A stretch of DNA of 64,000 nt from contig NZ_VOQR01000001.1 of assembly GCF_007995065.1 (NCBI RefSeq), positions 2,173,001-2,237,000 of the forward strand, given 5' to 3'. This document shows positions 18,126 to 26,630 of the stretch, piece after piece (the first letter of the stretch is position 1; each line of letters opens with the position of its first letter). This DNA is from Sphingomonas ginsenosidivorax. GTDB taxonomy: Bacteria > Pseudomonadota > Alphaproteobacteria > Sphingomonadales > Sphingomonadaceae. Position numbers and translations under genes: made by a program. A model generated the notes under the pieces. That model was not told where the DNA came from. It did not search any database and was given only the letters and a program-made list of their open reading frames with translations.

Positions 18126-19553
18126 ATGACCGGCACCAACCTCACGCTCTACAACAGCCTTACCCGCCAACTCGAGGCGTTCGCGCCGATCCATCCGGGC
18201 AAGGTCGGCATCTATTCGTGCGGGCCGACGGTCTACAACTACGCGCATATCGGCAACCTGCGCGCGTACGTCTTCACCGACACGCTGTCGCGCGTGCTGA
18301 CGTGGAAGGGGTACGACCTCACCCACATCGTCAACATCACCGACGTCGGCCACCTGACCTCCGACGCCGACGCCGGCGACGACAAGATGGAGGCCGCCGC
18401 GCGCGCCGCGAACCAGGATATCTGGGCGATCGCACGGCATTACACCGACGCGTTCAAGCGCAACCTGAGCGACCTCAACATCCGCGAACCGTCGCGCTTC
18501 CCGCTCGCGACCGATCACGTGCCCGAGATGATCGCCTTCGCCGAGCGCATCGCCGACGCGCATTGCTACCAGCTGCCCGACGGCCTGTATTTCGATACGA
18601 CGACCGTTCCGGACTACGGCAAGCTGGCGCGCTCGCAGGACGATGTCGGCGAAGGCCGCATCGACCCCGTCGCCGGCAAGCGCCACCCGCAGGACTTCGC
18701 GATCTGGCGCACCTCGCAGCCCGGCGAGAACCGGCAGATGGAATGGGACTCGCCCTGGGGCCGCGGTGCACCCGGCTGGCATCTCGAATGCTCGGTGATG
18801 AGCAAGAAATATCTGGGCGCGCAGTTCGACATCCACACCGGCGGGATCGACCACCGCGAGATCCACCACCCCAACGAGATCGCGCAGAACCAGGCAGATT
18901 GCGCCTGCGCGGATACCGGCGCCAACCTGTGGATGCATAACAACTTCCTGGTCGAACGCTCGGGGAAGATGAGCAAATCCGGCGGCGACTTCACGACGCT
19001 GCAGACGCTGGTCGACCGCGGCTTCCACCCGCTCGCCTATCGGCTGATGTGCCTGCAGGCGCAGTATCGCAGCGAGCTGGAATTCTCGTGGGAGAATTTG
19101 GCGGCGGCGACGACGCGGCTCAAGCGGCTCGCGATCACGGTCGACGCGCTGCATGCGCGCCCCGCTGGCGGCCCGTCGGGCAGCGCGGCGGCGTATCGCG
19201 ACCGGCTCGACGAGGCGGTGTCGGACGACCTCGGCACGCCGCGGGCGCTGCCGATCCTCGACGAGCTGCTGGGCGACAAGCGCGTGTCCCCGGCCGACCG
19301 GCTGGCGGCGCTCGCCGATTTCGACGCGGTCCTCGGTCTCGACCTGCTGACGCTCCGCCGCGAGGACCTGCGCGTCCGCCCCGTCGACGCGACGATCGAC
19401 GAAGCGACGATCGAAGCGCATCTCGCCGAACGCCGCGACGCCCGCGCCGCGAAGGATTTCGCGCGCTCCGACTCGATCCGCGACACGCTGGTCGCCGCCG
19501 GGGTCGAGGTCATGGACGGCGACGCGCTCGCCTGGGATTGGAAACTGTCATGA
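18126..19553 (+). CDS. cysS: Cysteinyl-tRNA synthetase
   Basis: The protein has 475 residues from ATG 18126. SCGPTVYNYAHIGNLRAYVF carries the HIGH-type signature and the first zinc cysteine. LECSVM and GGIDHREIHHPNE give the other zinc ligands, and SGKMSKSGGDF is the KMSKS loop. A class I catalytic domain and a helical tRNA-binding C-terminus follow. It charges tRNA-Cys. Its stop overlaps the start of the next gene by four bases (ATGA), so the two are probably co-transcribed. Confidence 0.97.
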   Translation: MTGTNLTLYNSLTRQLEAFAPIHPGKVGIYSCGPTVYNYAHIGNLRAYVFTDTLSRVLTWKGYDLTHIVNITDVGHLTSDADAGDDKMEAAARAANQDIWAIARHYTDAFKRNLSDLNIREPSRFPLATDHVPEMIAFAERIADAHCYQLPDGLYFDTTTVPDYGKLARSQDDVGEGRIDPVAGKRHPQDFAIWRTSQPGENRQMEWDSPWGRGAPGWHLECSVMSKKYLGAQFDIHTGGIDHREIHHPNEIAQNQADCACADTGANLWMHNNFLVERSGKMSKSGGDFTTLQTLVDRGFHPLAYRLMCLQAQYRSELEFSWENLAAATTRLKRLAITVDALHARPAGGPSGSAAAYRDRLDEAVSDDLGTPRALPILDELLGDKRVSPADRLAALADFDAVLGLDLLTLRREDLRVRPVDATIDEATIEAHLAERRDARAAKDFARSDSIRDTLVAAGVEVMDGDALAWDWKLS

Positions 19554-20488
19554 AAGCCGTGCTCCCCGCGCTCGCCCGCCCGCTGCTCGACACCAAACTG
19601 CCGTCCGACCTAGACGTCGCGTGGTTCACCACGCCGGACGAAGCGAAGGCGATGATCGCGGACGCCGACATCGCCTGGGTCGATTTCCATCCGCAGGGCC
19701 TGATCCGCGATGCGGTGCGCGCAGCCGGTACGCAGCTCAAATGGGTGTCGACCATCTATGCCGGGCTCGACGCGTTCCCGCTCGACATCGTCCGCGAAAA
19801 GGGTGCGATCCTGACCAACGGGTCGGGGCTCAACGCCGAGACCGTCGCCGAATATGCAGTGATGGGCGTGCTGGTTGCCGCCAAGCGCCTCGACCAGATC
19901 GTCCGCGCGCAGGACCGCCGCGAATGGCTGAAGGACGCGCCGGGCAAGACGGTGCTGTCGGGCAGCCGCGCGCTGATTGTCGGCTATGGCACGATCGGGC
20001 GGATGATCGGCGACCGGCTGGCCGCGTTCGGCGTCGACGTCACCGCGGTGACGCGCAGCGGCCGCGACGGCACGCTGACGCCCGACGCCTGGGCTTCGCG
20101 ACTCGGCGAGTTCGACTGGGTGATCCTCGCCGCGCCGTCGACGGGGTCGACCAAGGCGGTGATCGGGGCCGCCGAGCTGGCCGCGATGAAGCCGACCGCC
20201 TGGCTGGTCAACATCGCGCGCGGCGACATGATCGACGACGATGCGCTGGTCGCCGCGCTCAAGGCAGGCGATATCGCCGGTGCGTTTCTCGATCCGACCA
20301 ACCCCGAGCCGCTGCCCGCCGATCACCCGCTCTGGTCCGCGCCCAACGCGATCGTCACGATGCATCTGTCGGGGCGCAGCCAGACGACGATGTTCACGCG
20401 CGGCGCCGCCTTGTTCCTCGAGAACCTGACCGCGTTTCTCGCCGGGCAAGCGATGAAGAACGTCACCGACCCCGCAGCCGGATACTAA
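19550..20488 (+). CDS. D-isomer-specific 2-hydroxyacid dehydrogenase
   Basis: The protein has 312 residues from ATG 19550. The Rossmann nucleotide-binding motif is IVGYGTIGRMIGDRLAAFG near residue 145. The second signature, TAWLVNIARGDMIDDDALVAALK, follows in the NAD domain. The usual catalytic His region reads HPLWSAPNAIVTMHLSGRS. It should reduce a 2-keto acid or oxidise a D-2-hydroxyacid with NAD(P)H; the exact substrate is not evident. It overlaps cysS by four bases. Confidence 0.88.
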   Translation: MKAVLPALARPLLDTKLPSDLDVAWFTTPDEAKAMIADADIAWVDFHPQGLIRDAVRAAGTQLKWVSTIYAGLDAFPLDIVREKGAILTNGSGLNAETVAEYAVMGVLVAAKRLDQIVRAQDRREWLKDAPGKTVLSGSRALIVGYGTIGRMIGDRLAAFGVDVTAVTRSGRDGTLTPDAWASRLGEFDWVILAAPSTGSTKAVIGAAELAAMKPTAWLVNIARGDMIDDDALVAALKAGDIAGAFLDPTNPEPLPADHPLWSAPNAIVTMHLSGRSQTTMFTRGAALFLENLTAFLAGQAMKNVTDPAAGY

Positions 20489-20490
20489 AC

Positions 20491-20572
20491 CGTCACCCCA
20501 GCGAAGACTGGGGTCTTTGGCGACAGGACGGGACAGGAGCCGCAAGAGACCCCAGCCTTCGCTGGGGTGACG
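20491..20572. repeat. Long hairpin repeat between a dehydrogenase gene and aroG
   Basis: CGTCACCCCAGCGAAG with ACTGGGGTCT pairs with AGACCCCAG and CCTTCGCTGGGGTGACG across a loop of about 30 bases. It starts two bases after the dehydrogenase stop codon. The motif CACCCCAGCGAAGGCTGGGG is one I associate with repeats scattered in sphingomonad genomes. It may terminate transcription. Confidence 0.7.
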
Positions 20573-20701
20573 AAAGCGCAGGGGTGCAGCAAAGCTCCCG
20601 CACCATACGCGCAGCGCCCACCCCAAGCTTTCCTACGTTGCCAAGACGGGGCTACGGGCGCATGCCGCTTCCCACCTGAAAAAAGCGACGGAACGATCAT
20701 C

Positions 20702-22075
20702 ATGGCCGCGAACTGGGCCCCCGACAGCTGGACCCACGCCGAAGCGCGTCAGCTCCCGAACTATCCCGATGCGGCAGCACTCGACGCCGCCACCGACACG
20801 CTGGCGAGCTTCCCCCCGCTCGTATTCGCGGGCGAGGCGCGCAACCTGACCGCGAGTCTCGCTGAGGTCGCCGCGGGTCGTGGCTTCCTGCTGCAGGGCG
20901 GCGACTGCGCCGAGAGCTTTGCCGAGCACAGCGCGAACAACATCCGCGACACGTTCCGCGTGATCCTGCAGATGGCAGTCGTCCTGACCTTCGCGTCGAA
21001 GCTGCCGGTGGTGAAGCTCGGGCGCATGGCGGGCCAGTTCGCCAAGCCGCGCAGTGCCGATACCGAGACGATCGACGGCGTCGAGCTGCCCTCGTACCGC
21101 GGCGACAACGTCAACGACATCGCCTTCACCGCAGAGGCACGCGCGCCCGATCCGCAGCGGATGATCCGCGCCTATTCGCAGTCGGCGGCGACGCTCAATT
21201 TGCTGCGCGCGTTCGCGAGCGGCGGCTATGCGAACCTGCACCAGGTGCATCGCTGGACGCACGACTTCATGGGCCGCAGCCCGTGGTCGAAGAAATATGC
21301 CGAGACCGCGGACCGGATCGGCGAGGCGCTCGAGTTCATGGCGGCGTGCGGGATCGATCCCGAGACCGTGCCGCAACTGGCGCAGACGAACTTCTACACC
21401 AGCCACGAGGCGCTGCTGCTGCGCTACGAACAGGCGCTGACGCGGCAGGATTCGCTGACCGGCGACTGGTACGACACCTCGGCGCATTTCCTGTGGATCG
21501 GCGACCGCACGCGGTTCGAGGGCAGCGCCCATGTCGAGTATCTGCGCGGCATCGGCAACCCGATCGGCGTCAAGTGCGGGCCGAGCCTCGAGCCGGACGC
21601 GCTGCTGCGGATGCTCGATACGCTCAACCCCGGCCGCGTGCCGGGCCGCATGACGCTGATCACGCGCTACGGCTTCGACAAGATCGAGGCGCATCTGCCC
21701 AAGCTCGTGCGAGCGGTGACGCGCGCGGGACATCCGGTGGTGTGGAGCTGCGACCCGATGCACGGCAACGTCGTGAAAGCCGCCAACGGCTACAAGACGC
21801 GGCCCTTCGACCGCATCCTCGCCGAGGTCCGCGGGTTCTTCGCGGTGCACCGCGCCGAGGGCACGCACGCGGGCGGCATCCATGCCGAGATGACCGGGCA
21901 GAACGTCACCGAATGCACCGGCGGCGCGGTCGACGTCACCGAGCAGAGCCTCGCCGACCGCTACCATACGCATTGCGACCCGCGCCTCAACGCCGGCCAG
22001 AGCCTGGAGCTCGCCTTCCTGCTCGCCGAGATGCTGAATGCCGAGATGGCCGAGCGCAAGAAGGTCGCGGCCTGA
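20702..22075 (+). CDS. aroG: 3-deoxy-7-phosphoheptulonate synthase, class II
   Basis: The protein has 457 residues from ATG 20702; the frame is open upstream but the conserved N-terminus is [67 protein letters not shown] and [18 protein letters not shown] are class II (plant-type) DAHP synthase signatures. It joins phosphoenolpyruvate and erythrose 4-phosphate at the entry to the shikimate pathway. A GC-rich hairpin follows the gene. Confidence 0.96.
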   Translation: MAANWAPDSWTHAEARQLPNYPDAAALDAATDTLASFPPLVFAGEARNLTASLAEVAAGRGFLLQGGDCAESFAEHSANNIRDTFRVILQMAVVLTFASKLPVVKLGRMAGQFAKPRSADTETIDGVELPSYRGDNVNDIAFTAEARAPDPQRMIRAYSQSAATLNLLRAFASGGYANLHQVHRWTHDFMGRSPWSKKYAETADRIGEALEFMAACGIDPETVPQLAQTNFYTSHEALLLRYEQALTRQDSLTGDWYDTSAHFLWIGDRTRFEGSAHVEYLRGIGNPIGVKCGPSLEPDALLRMLDTLNPGRVPGRMTLITRYGFDKIEAHLPKLVRAVTRAGHPVVWSCDPMHGNVVKAANGYKTRPFDRILAEVRGFFAVHRAEGTHAGGIHAEMTGQNVTECTGGAVDVTEQSLADRYHTHCDPRLNAGQSLELAFLLAEMLNAEMAERKKVAA

Positions 22076-22084
22076 CAAAAACCA

Positions 22085-22116
22085 CCGGGGGCGCGCAACC
22101 CGCTTGACGCCCCCGG
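22085..22116 (+). terminator. GC-rich hairpin after aroG
   Basis: CCGGGGGCG and CGCCCCCGG form a nine-base-pair perfect stem with a 14-base loop, ten bases after the aroG stop. There is no T-run, so it is only a possible terminator. Confidence 0.45.
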
Positions 22117-22148
22117 CGCGGTTCCGTAGACGCGCACCTCTGCTATGC

Positions 22149-22223
22149 GGCCCCTTCGTCTAGCGGTTAGGACGACGCCCTCTCACGGCGTAAGCACGAG
22201 TTCGATTCTCGTAGGGGTCACCA
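22149..22223 (+). tRNA. tRNA-Glu (anticodon CTC)
   Basis: The 75-base cloverleaf has an acceptor stem GGCCCCT/AGGGGTC with one G-T pair. The anticodon arm is ACGCC-CTCTCAC-GGCGT with anticodon CTC. The T-arm is CGAGTTCGATTCTCG, and CCA is encoded. It reads GAG codons. It marks the boundary between core genome and the accessory region: a tyrosine integrase starts less than 100 bases downstream. Confidence 0.96.
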
Positions 22224-22317
22224 TTTCCCGCTAAAGCGCGGAAATAGCCGGATTCACGTCATCTTTACCGTCCATGTGTACAGAACATGGGTACAGAACG
22301 ACGTGAAGAAGACCAGC

Positions 22318-24156
22318 ATGGCGTCCCCCTTCGCCGATCCCAGGACCGGCCAGCTCTACTTCAGGCGGGCGGTTCCCGAGGCCTTGCGCGCCGCGTTCGA
22401 CGGCAGGGCCGTCGTGAAGGTCTCGCTCCGCACCAAGGACGCAGCGCTCGCCAAGGTCGGCTTCGCGCGCGAGAACGCCGCCTTCGAGGCGACGCTTGCG
22501 GATGCGCGCCGCCGGATGGCGGAGGGTACGCTCATACCCACGCCAGCCGCGCTCGTGCGTCGTTGGTGCGAGGGGCCGGCGTCAGGGAAGGGACTGTCCG
22601 GAACCCAGCGACTCGTGATGACCTTCATGGAGCTCGACGCCGCGGCGGGCGGGCGGGGTTCGAGCACGCTCAAGGACGAGTTCTATCCGCCGGCCATCCT
22701 CGGGCCCGCCTCTAACACGGACTGGGACGCGGTGGTCCGCGACGCAGGCCGCTTCGAGGCCCTGGTCACCGATGCCTATGGCGGCAGCATCGAGCAGACG
22801 GGGACCAACTGGATTCGCCTGCGGTGGCGCGAGCCCGAGGCGGCCTGGCGGCCGTGCCTCGTCGGCCCGGTCGAACGGCTGCGCGCGTTCGACACGGGTG
22901 CCGAACGGTTCTCGGACGACGAGATCGCCAGGGCCCTGCTGGCCGTGGTCGACGAGAGGCGCTCCGGGGACGAGGAGGCCAACCGGGCGCGGCTGGCTCA
23001 CACCCGTCCCCGCGCGACGAGTTCGAGACTGCGGCCGAACCTGCGGCTGAAGGAGCTGTACCGCGAGTGGAAGGCGGGCAACGAACCGCGGCCGCAGACC
23101 GCCGGCGAGTACGAGGCGGCGGTCGACGACTTCATCGACTTCGCTGGCGACGTGCCCGTGTCCACGATCGACGCGGACCTGCTCTACGACTACCGGGACG
23201 AGGCCGCCAAGCTGCCCGCCACGATGCCGCGGGCGGACAGGTCCCTGCCCTTCACGGACCGTGTGAGGAAGCACGCGGACAAGCTACCGAAGTGCGCGCC
23301 GCCGACGCTGAAGAAGCGGGTCGGCGCGCTCCAGGCGCTGCTGACCTACGCGTTCCAGCAGCGGTGGACGCCGCTCAACACGGGCAGCGGCATCCGGATC
23401 GTCGGCTACACGAAGAGCAGGAGGACGCGGCGGAGCTTCGAGGACCACGAGCTCGCGACACTGTGCTCGTGCCCGCTGTTCACCGACCCCTCGACCTGGA
23501 GCGCCACCTCCCGGATCCGGGACGCGAGCGTCTTCTGGATCTTCCTGCTGTCGATCACGACGGGTGCCCGCCTGGAGGAGATCGGACAGGTCGCGCTCGC
23601 GGACGTCCGCCGCGATGGGGATGTCGTCTATCTCGACATCGACGAATACGCCGGCGAGGACGACGCGGCGGCCAAGAGCGTGAAGACCGACGATTCGATC
23701 CGCCTCGTGCCCGTGCACGGGAAGCTCCTCGAACTGGGCTTCCTCGACTACTGCGACGCGCTGGGGAGGCTCGGCCAGACCGAGCTCTTCCCCGACCTGA
23801 AGGCGAACAGCGTCGGCAAGCGCACGAAGGAGGCGAGCCAGAAGATCAACCGGATCATCGATCGCCATGTATCCAGCGACCAGCGCCTCGTCTTCCACTC
23901 GCTGCGGCACGCCTTCAAGGCGATGGGGAACGATGCGGGTCTGAGCGATCGGACCCTGGATCAGATCTGCGGCCACGCGCCCGTGAGCACGGGCGGCCGC
24001 TACGGATCGGAACCACGGATCCGCACCATTCACCGCGATCTTCACCGCATCGACTTCTCCTGCATCGACTGGACGAGGATTGCGAATGGCGTTCGTAGCC
24101 TGGAGTGGAAGAACGTCGTCATCGCGCAGCGCCCGTTGCCGCCGGGCGCGATCTAG
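22318..24156 (+). CDS. Tyrosine-recombinase integrase next to tRNA-Glu
   Basis: The protein has 612 residues from ATG 22318, whose start MASPFADPRTGQLYFRRAVP is the usual N-terminal domain of this integrase group; in-frame starts at 22276 and 22303 are possible. The catalytic residues are visible: R418 (TTGARLEEIG), H527-x-x-R530 (HSLRHAFK), H553 (CGHAP) and Y562 (GGRYG). A SAM-like core-binding domain precedes them. It cuts and rejoins DNA at attachment sites; its position 95 bases from the tRNA-Glu 3' end points to that tRNA as the site. It is the first gene of the accessory region. Confidence 0.92.
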   Translation: MASPFADPRTGQLYFRRAVPEALRAAFDGRAVVKVSLRTKDAALAKVGFARENAAFEATLADARRRMAEGTLIPTPAALVRRWCEGPASGKGLSGTQRLVMTFMELDAAAGGRGSSTLKDEFYPPAILGPASNTDWDAVVRDAGRFEALVTDAYGGSIEQTGTNWIRLRWREPEAAWRPCLVGPVERLRAFDTGAERFSDDEIARALLAVVDERRSGDEEANRARLAHTRPRATSSRLRPNLRLKELYREWKAGNEPRPQTAGEYEAAVDDFIDFAGDVPVSTIDADLLYDYRDEAAKLPATMPRADRSLPFTDRVRKHADKLPKCAPPTLKKRVGALQALLTYAFQQRWTPLNTGSGIRIVGYTKSRRTRRSFEDHELATLCSCPLFTDPSTWSATSRIRDASVFWIFLLSITTGARLEEIGQVALADVRRDGDVVYLDIDEYAGEDDAAAKSVKTDDSIRLVPVHGKLLELGFLDYCDALGRLGQTELFPDLKANSVGKRTKEASQKINRIIDRHVSSDQRLVFHSLRHAFKAMGNDAGLSDRTLDQICGHAPVSTGGRYGSEPRIRTIHRDLHRIDFSCIDWTRIANGVRSLEWKNVVIAQRPLPPGAI

Positions 24157-24216
24157 GTTGGATACTGGTTCGTCGAAGGCAAAAGTAGGCGATGGCGACG
24201 CCGATCGTGATGCAGC

Positions 24217-24540
24217 TCAATCCGCCAGTGCTCGCGTTACCGGCGCGCGGTGCCAAGGAGGGGCTTCCTCGAACAGCTGAACTATCCACCGGACGAACGC
24301 CTCGGTTCGCGCCGGCATGAGACGAACGGACGGACGAAGGAGATGGATGCCACCATCGGTCTCGAAACTCCATTCGGGCAATAGCGGCGTCAGCGTGCCC
24401 TCAGCGAAATCCCGTGCCATGGACCACTCACCGAACGCGACGATACCGATGCCCTGTCTTGCAGCCTCCACGAGCGCGGTAATGTCGTTGGAACGATAGG
24501 GTGCTGTCAGTCTAACGCGAACCACTCTCCACACGATGCA
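24217..24540 (-). pseudogene. LysR-family regulator, C-terminal fragment
   Basis: Only about 106 residues remain, from the second half of a LysR effector-binding domain: LTAPYRSNDITALVEAARQG, then IGIVAFGEWSMARDFAEGTL and a terminal FVRWIVQLFEE. The helix-turn-helix half is missing. The frame is lost at the left side of the IS6-type element, so the insertion or a later rearrangement removed the 5' part. No promoter-proximal remainder is seen on the far side of the IS. Confidence 0.75.
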
Positions 24541-25335
24541 CTTCGGGTTTGAGCGCGGCAGCCTAGCTTGCCAGGATCTGCCACTCCGCCAGAGCTGCGG
24601 AGCGTCGTTCCTTGTAGGTTTGTCGGTCGATGAGGTGGCGTTCGAGACTGAAGTGGTTGTGGATGTTGGCGTGCACGGAGGCGAACTTCTGCAGTGTCTT
24701 CATCTGCCGGAACCGTAGCATCGCTCGCTCTCGTCTTCGGAACGGCAGGTGACTGTTCTCCACCCGGTTATTGGCCCAGCGTCCGACCTCCTGCTTCTCG
24801 CGGTTGCCCAACTCGTTCATTGCCGCTCCGTAGGAGCGAAGGCCGTCAGTAGTGATCGCTTCGGGTAAGCCGTGCCGTTTCAGCGCCTTTCTCATGAAGG
24901 CAAGCGCCGCGGCCTTGTCGCGGCTTCTTGTAACGTAGCTCTCCAGTACCTCGCCCTCGTGATCCACCGCCCGCCACAGGTAGACCATCCCACCATTCAG
25001 CTTCACGTACATCTCGTCCAGACGCCAGCGCCAGTGACGGAAGCCTCGCATGCGGCTTACGCGCTGGCGGCGGATGTCGCCTGCGAACAGCGGACCAAAC
25101 CTGTTCCACCACAGGCGCACCGTCTCGTGGCAAATGTCGATGCCCCGCTCGAACAGCAGATCTTCCACGTTCCGCAGCAACAGGGGAAAGCGGACATACA
25201 TCAGCACCACCAGCCGGATCACCTCCGGCGACGAGTTGAAGTAGCGGAACGGCGAGGCTGGCTTGCGGGCGCGAGGCATGGCTACTCTCCTACCCTGCCC
25301 TCCTTACCAGCCGGTGCATTTGGTTTGACGGAGCC
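24541..25335 (-). mobile_element. IS6-family insertion sequence
   Basis: The element holds a single DDE transposase. The transposase-proximal end is probably at 25335, where the reverse strand starts GGCTCCGTCAAACC, the expected form of an IS6-type terminal repeat. No matching inverted repeat is found at the other end, so the left limit (about 24541) is set only by where the LysR frame stops. The far end may have been lost or altered. Confidence 0.7.
24563..25279 (-). CDS. IS6-family transposase
   Basis: The protein has 238 residues, the normal IS6/IS26 length. It starts with FRYFNSSPEVIRLVVLMYVR and carries WWNRFGPLF. The DDE positions are WRLDEMYVKLNG (first D), ITTDGLRSYGAAM (second D) and NRVENSHLPFRRRER (E). 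It moves the element by co-integrate formation. The gene looks intact. Confidence 0.92.
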   Translation of the reverse strand: MPRARKPASPFRYFNSSPEVIRLVVLMYVRFPLLLRNVEDLLFERGIDICHETVRLWWNRFGPLFAGDIRRQRVSRMRGFRHWRWRLDEMYVKLNGGMVYLWRAVDHEGEVLESYVTRSRDKAAALAFMRKALKRHGLPEAITTDGLRSYGAAMNELGNREKQEVGRWANNRVENSHLPFRRRERAMLRFRQMKTLQKFASVHANIHNHFSLERHLIDRQTYKERRSAALAEWQILAS

Positions 25336-25413
25336 ATCCAGATGTCATCGCCACGTTTCCAGAGCACCGGGGCACGCGATGCGCGTGGCTCGATACCGAA
25401 CGTCATTCGCCGG

Positions 25414-26064
25414 TTACTTGCAGCGCGAGACCGGGGCGTTCTCGTCGTTGCGGATTCCGCTGCCCGAGGTGTCGCGATCGTCGCGGACCGCGAACGAGGC
25501 GATCTCGCTAATCGTCGTGGCGGGTGCCCAGGTGGTGGAGATGATCGGCGTGTAGGCCACCGCGAGTTCGGCGAAGACGACGGGACCGGTCGCGGACGCG
25601 GTGACCTTCGCGGTCGAGGGGCCCATGCCCTTGAACGCGGAGCCATTCGCGCCTGTACCCTCGGTACCGTAGTTGGAGGCGAACGCCATGCCGCCGAAGC
25701 AGCGCTGCCACTGGATCCACTGCCCGCCCGAGCTGTTGACGGTTAGGCCGGAGAGGATGATGCGGCCCTTGTTGCGCATGTCGAGCGAGCCGCCTTGCAG
25801 CGCACCGCCGGTGAACAGGTCGTTGATCTGGCGTTCGGTGATCGGACGGTTGCGCAGCACCTCCTGCACGCCGATCCGCGAGGCGTTGTCGGCGACCTGC
25901 AGCGCGAGCTGGCTGACGCGCTGGCGGGCGAGCGTGAAATTGGCGATCTCGATGCCGTAGAAGACCAGGGTCAGCAGCACCGGGAGGACGAGCGCGAACT
26001 CGATCAGCGCGAGGCCGTGCCGGTCCGCGACGAGCGCGCGCAGGGGGCGATGCCTCATGCGCAT
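25414..26064 (-). CDS. TadE-like pilus assembly protein
   Basis: The protein has 216 residues. The segment DRHGLALIEFALVLPVLLTL near residues 14-33 is the TadE signature, a short leader with the Glu then a single membrane helix (LLTLVFYGIEIANFTLA). The rest is predicted to be periplasmic. Such minor pseudopilins work with the Tad/Flp secretion machine. Its start overlaps the end of the second TadE-like gene by ten bases, so the three Tad genes form one operon. No Tad ATPase or secretin is in the window. Confidence 0.85.
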   Translation of the reverse strand: MRMRHRPLRALVADRHGLALIEFALVLPVLLTLVFYGIEIANFTLARQRVSQLALQVADNASRIGVQEVLRNRPITERQINDLFTGGALQGGSLDMRNKGRIILSGLTVNSSGGQWIQWQRCFGGMAFASNYGTEGTGANGSAFKGMGPSTAKVTASATGPVVFAELAVAYTPIISTTWAPATTISEIASFAVRDDRDTSGSGIRNDENAPVSRCK

Positions 26065-26630
26065 GTCCTGAGCGGCGCGGCGGCCTGGTCGCTGGACGGC
26101 TGGTTGCGGAGCAGCGTCGTCGAGGTGAGGTTCATCTGGCCCCTGGTCTGCCCGAACGGCAGGAAGCTCGCATAGGAAACGATGGCCTTGAGCAGGACAA
26201 CGTCCTTCGACCCGCCGATGCCGGTCGTGCCCCCCTCGCGATCCCAGCTGTTGTTGTTGTTGGCGTCGACGTAGGATTCGCCCTTGTTGCAGGTCCCGTC
26301 GTGATTGCCGTCGACATATTCCTCGACCTTGGCATCGGCGTCGCGATAGTCGTGATAGGCGGTCAGCTCGAAGTCGACATCGGCGCCCTTGACCAGTTTG
26401 TGGACCTGGTCGCGCACGCGGTCTTCGATCGCCGCCTGGCGGGCCTCTGCGCTCGCATCCTCGAGGCTCATGTCGCGCGCCGCCTTCTGCATCTCGCCGT
26501 CGAGGACGGACTGGACGTAGAGCGTGTGGCCGGCGCCGAGCCCGCCGACGATCATCGTCAGCAGGACCGGCGCAACGATCGCGAACTCCATCAGCGCGGC
26601 GCCGCGCGTGTCGCGCAGGAACGGGCGCAT
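26055..26630 (-). CDS. TadE-like pilus assembly protein (second copy)
   Basis: The protein has 191 residues from ATG 26630; the frame continues upstream but inside tadG. DTRGAALMEFAIVAPVLLTM is the TadE membrane segment. A conspicuous segment of Asp/Asn (NNNSWD preceded by VDGNHDGTCNKGESYVDA) resembles a calcium-binding loop. The start codon overlaps the stop of the VWA protein (TGATG), showing translational coupling. Confidence 0.85.
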   Translation of the reverse strand: MRPFLRDTRGAALMEFAIVAPVLLTMIVGGLGAGHTLYVQSVLDGEMQKAARDMSLEDASAEARQAAIEDRVRDQVHKLVKGADVDFELTAYHDYRDADAKVEEYVDGNHDGTCNKGESYVDANNNNSWDREGGTTGIGGSKDVVLLKAIVSYASFLPFGQTRGQMNLTSTTLLRNQPSSDQAAAPLRTCA

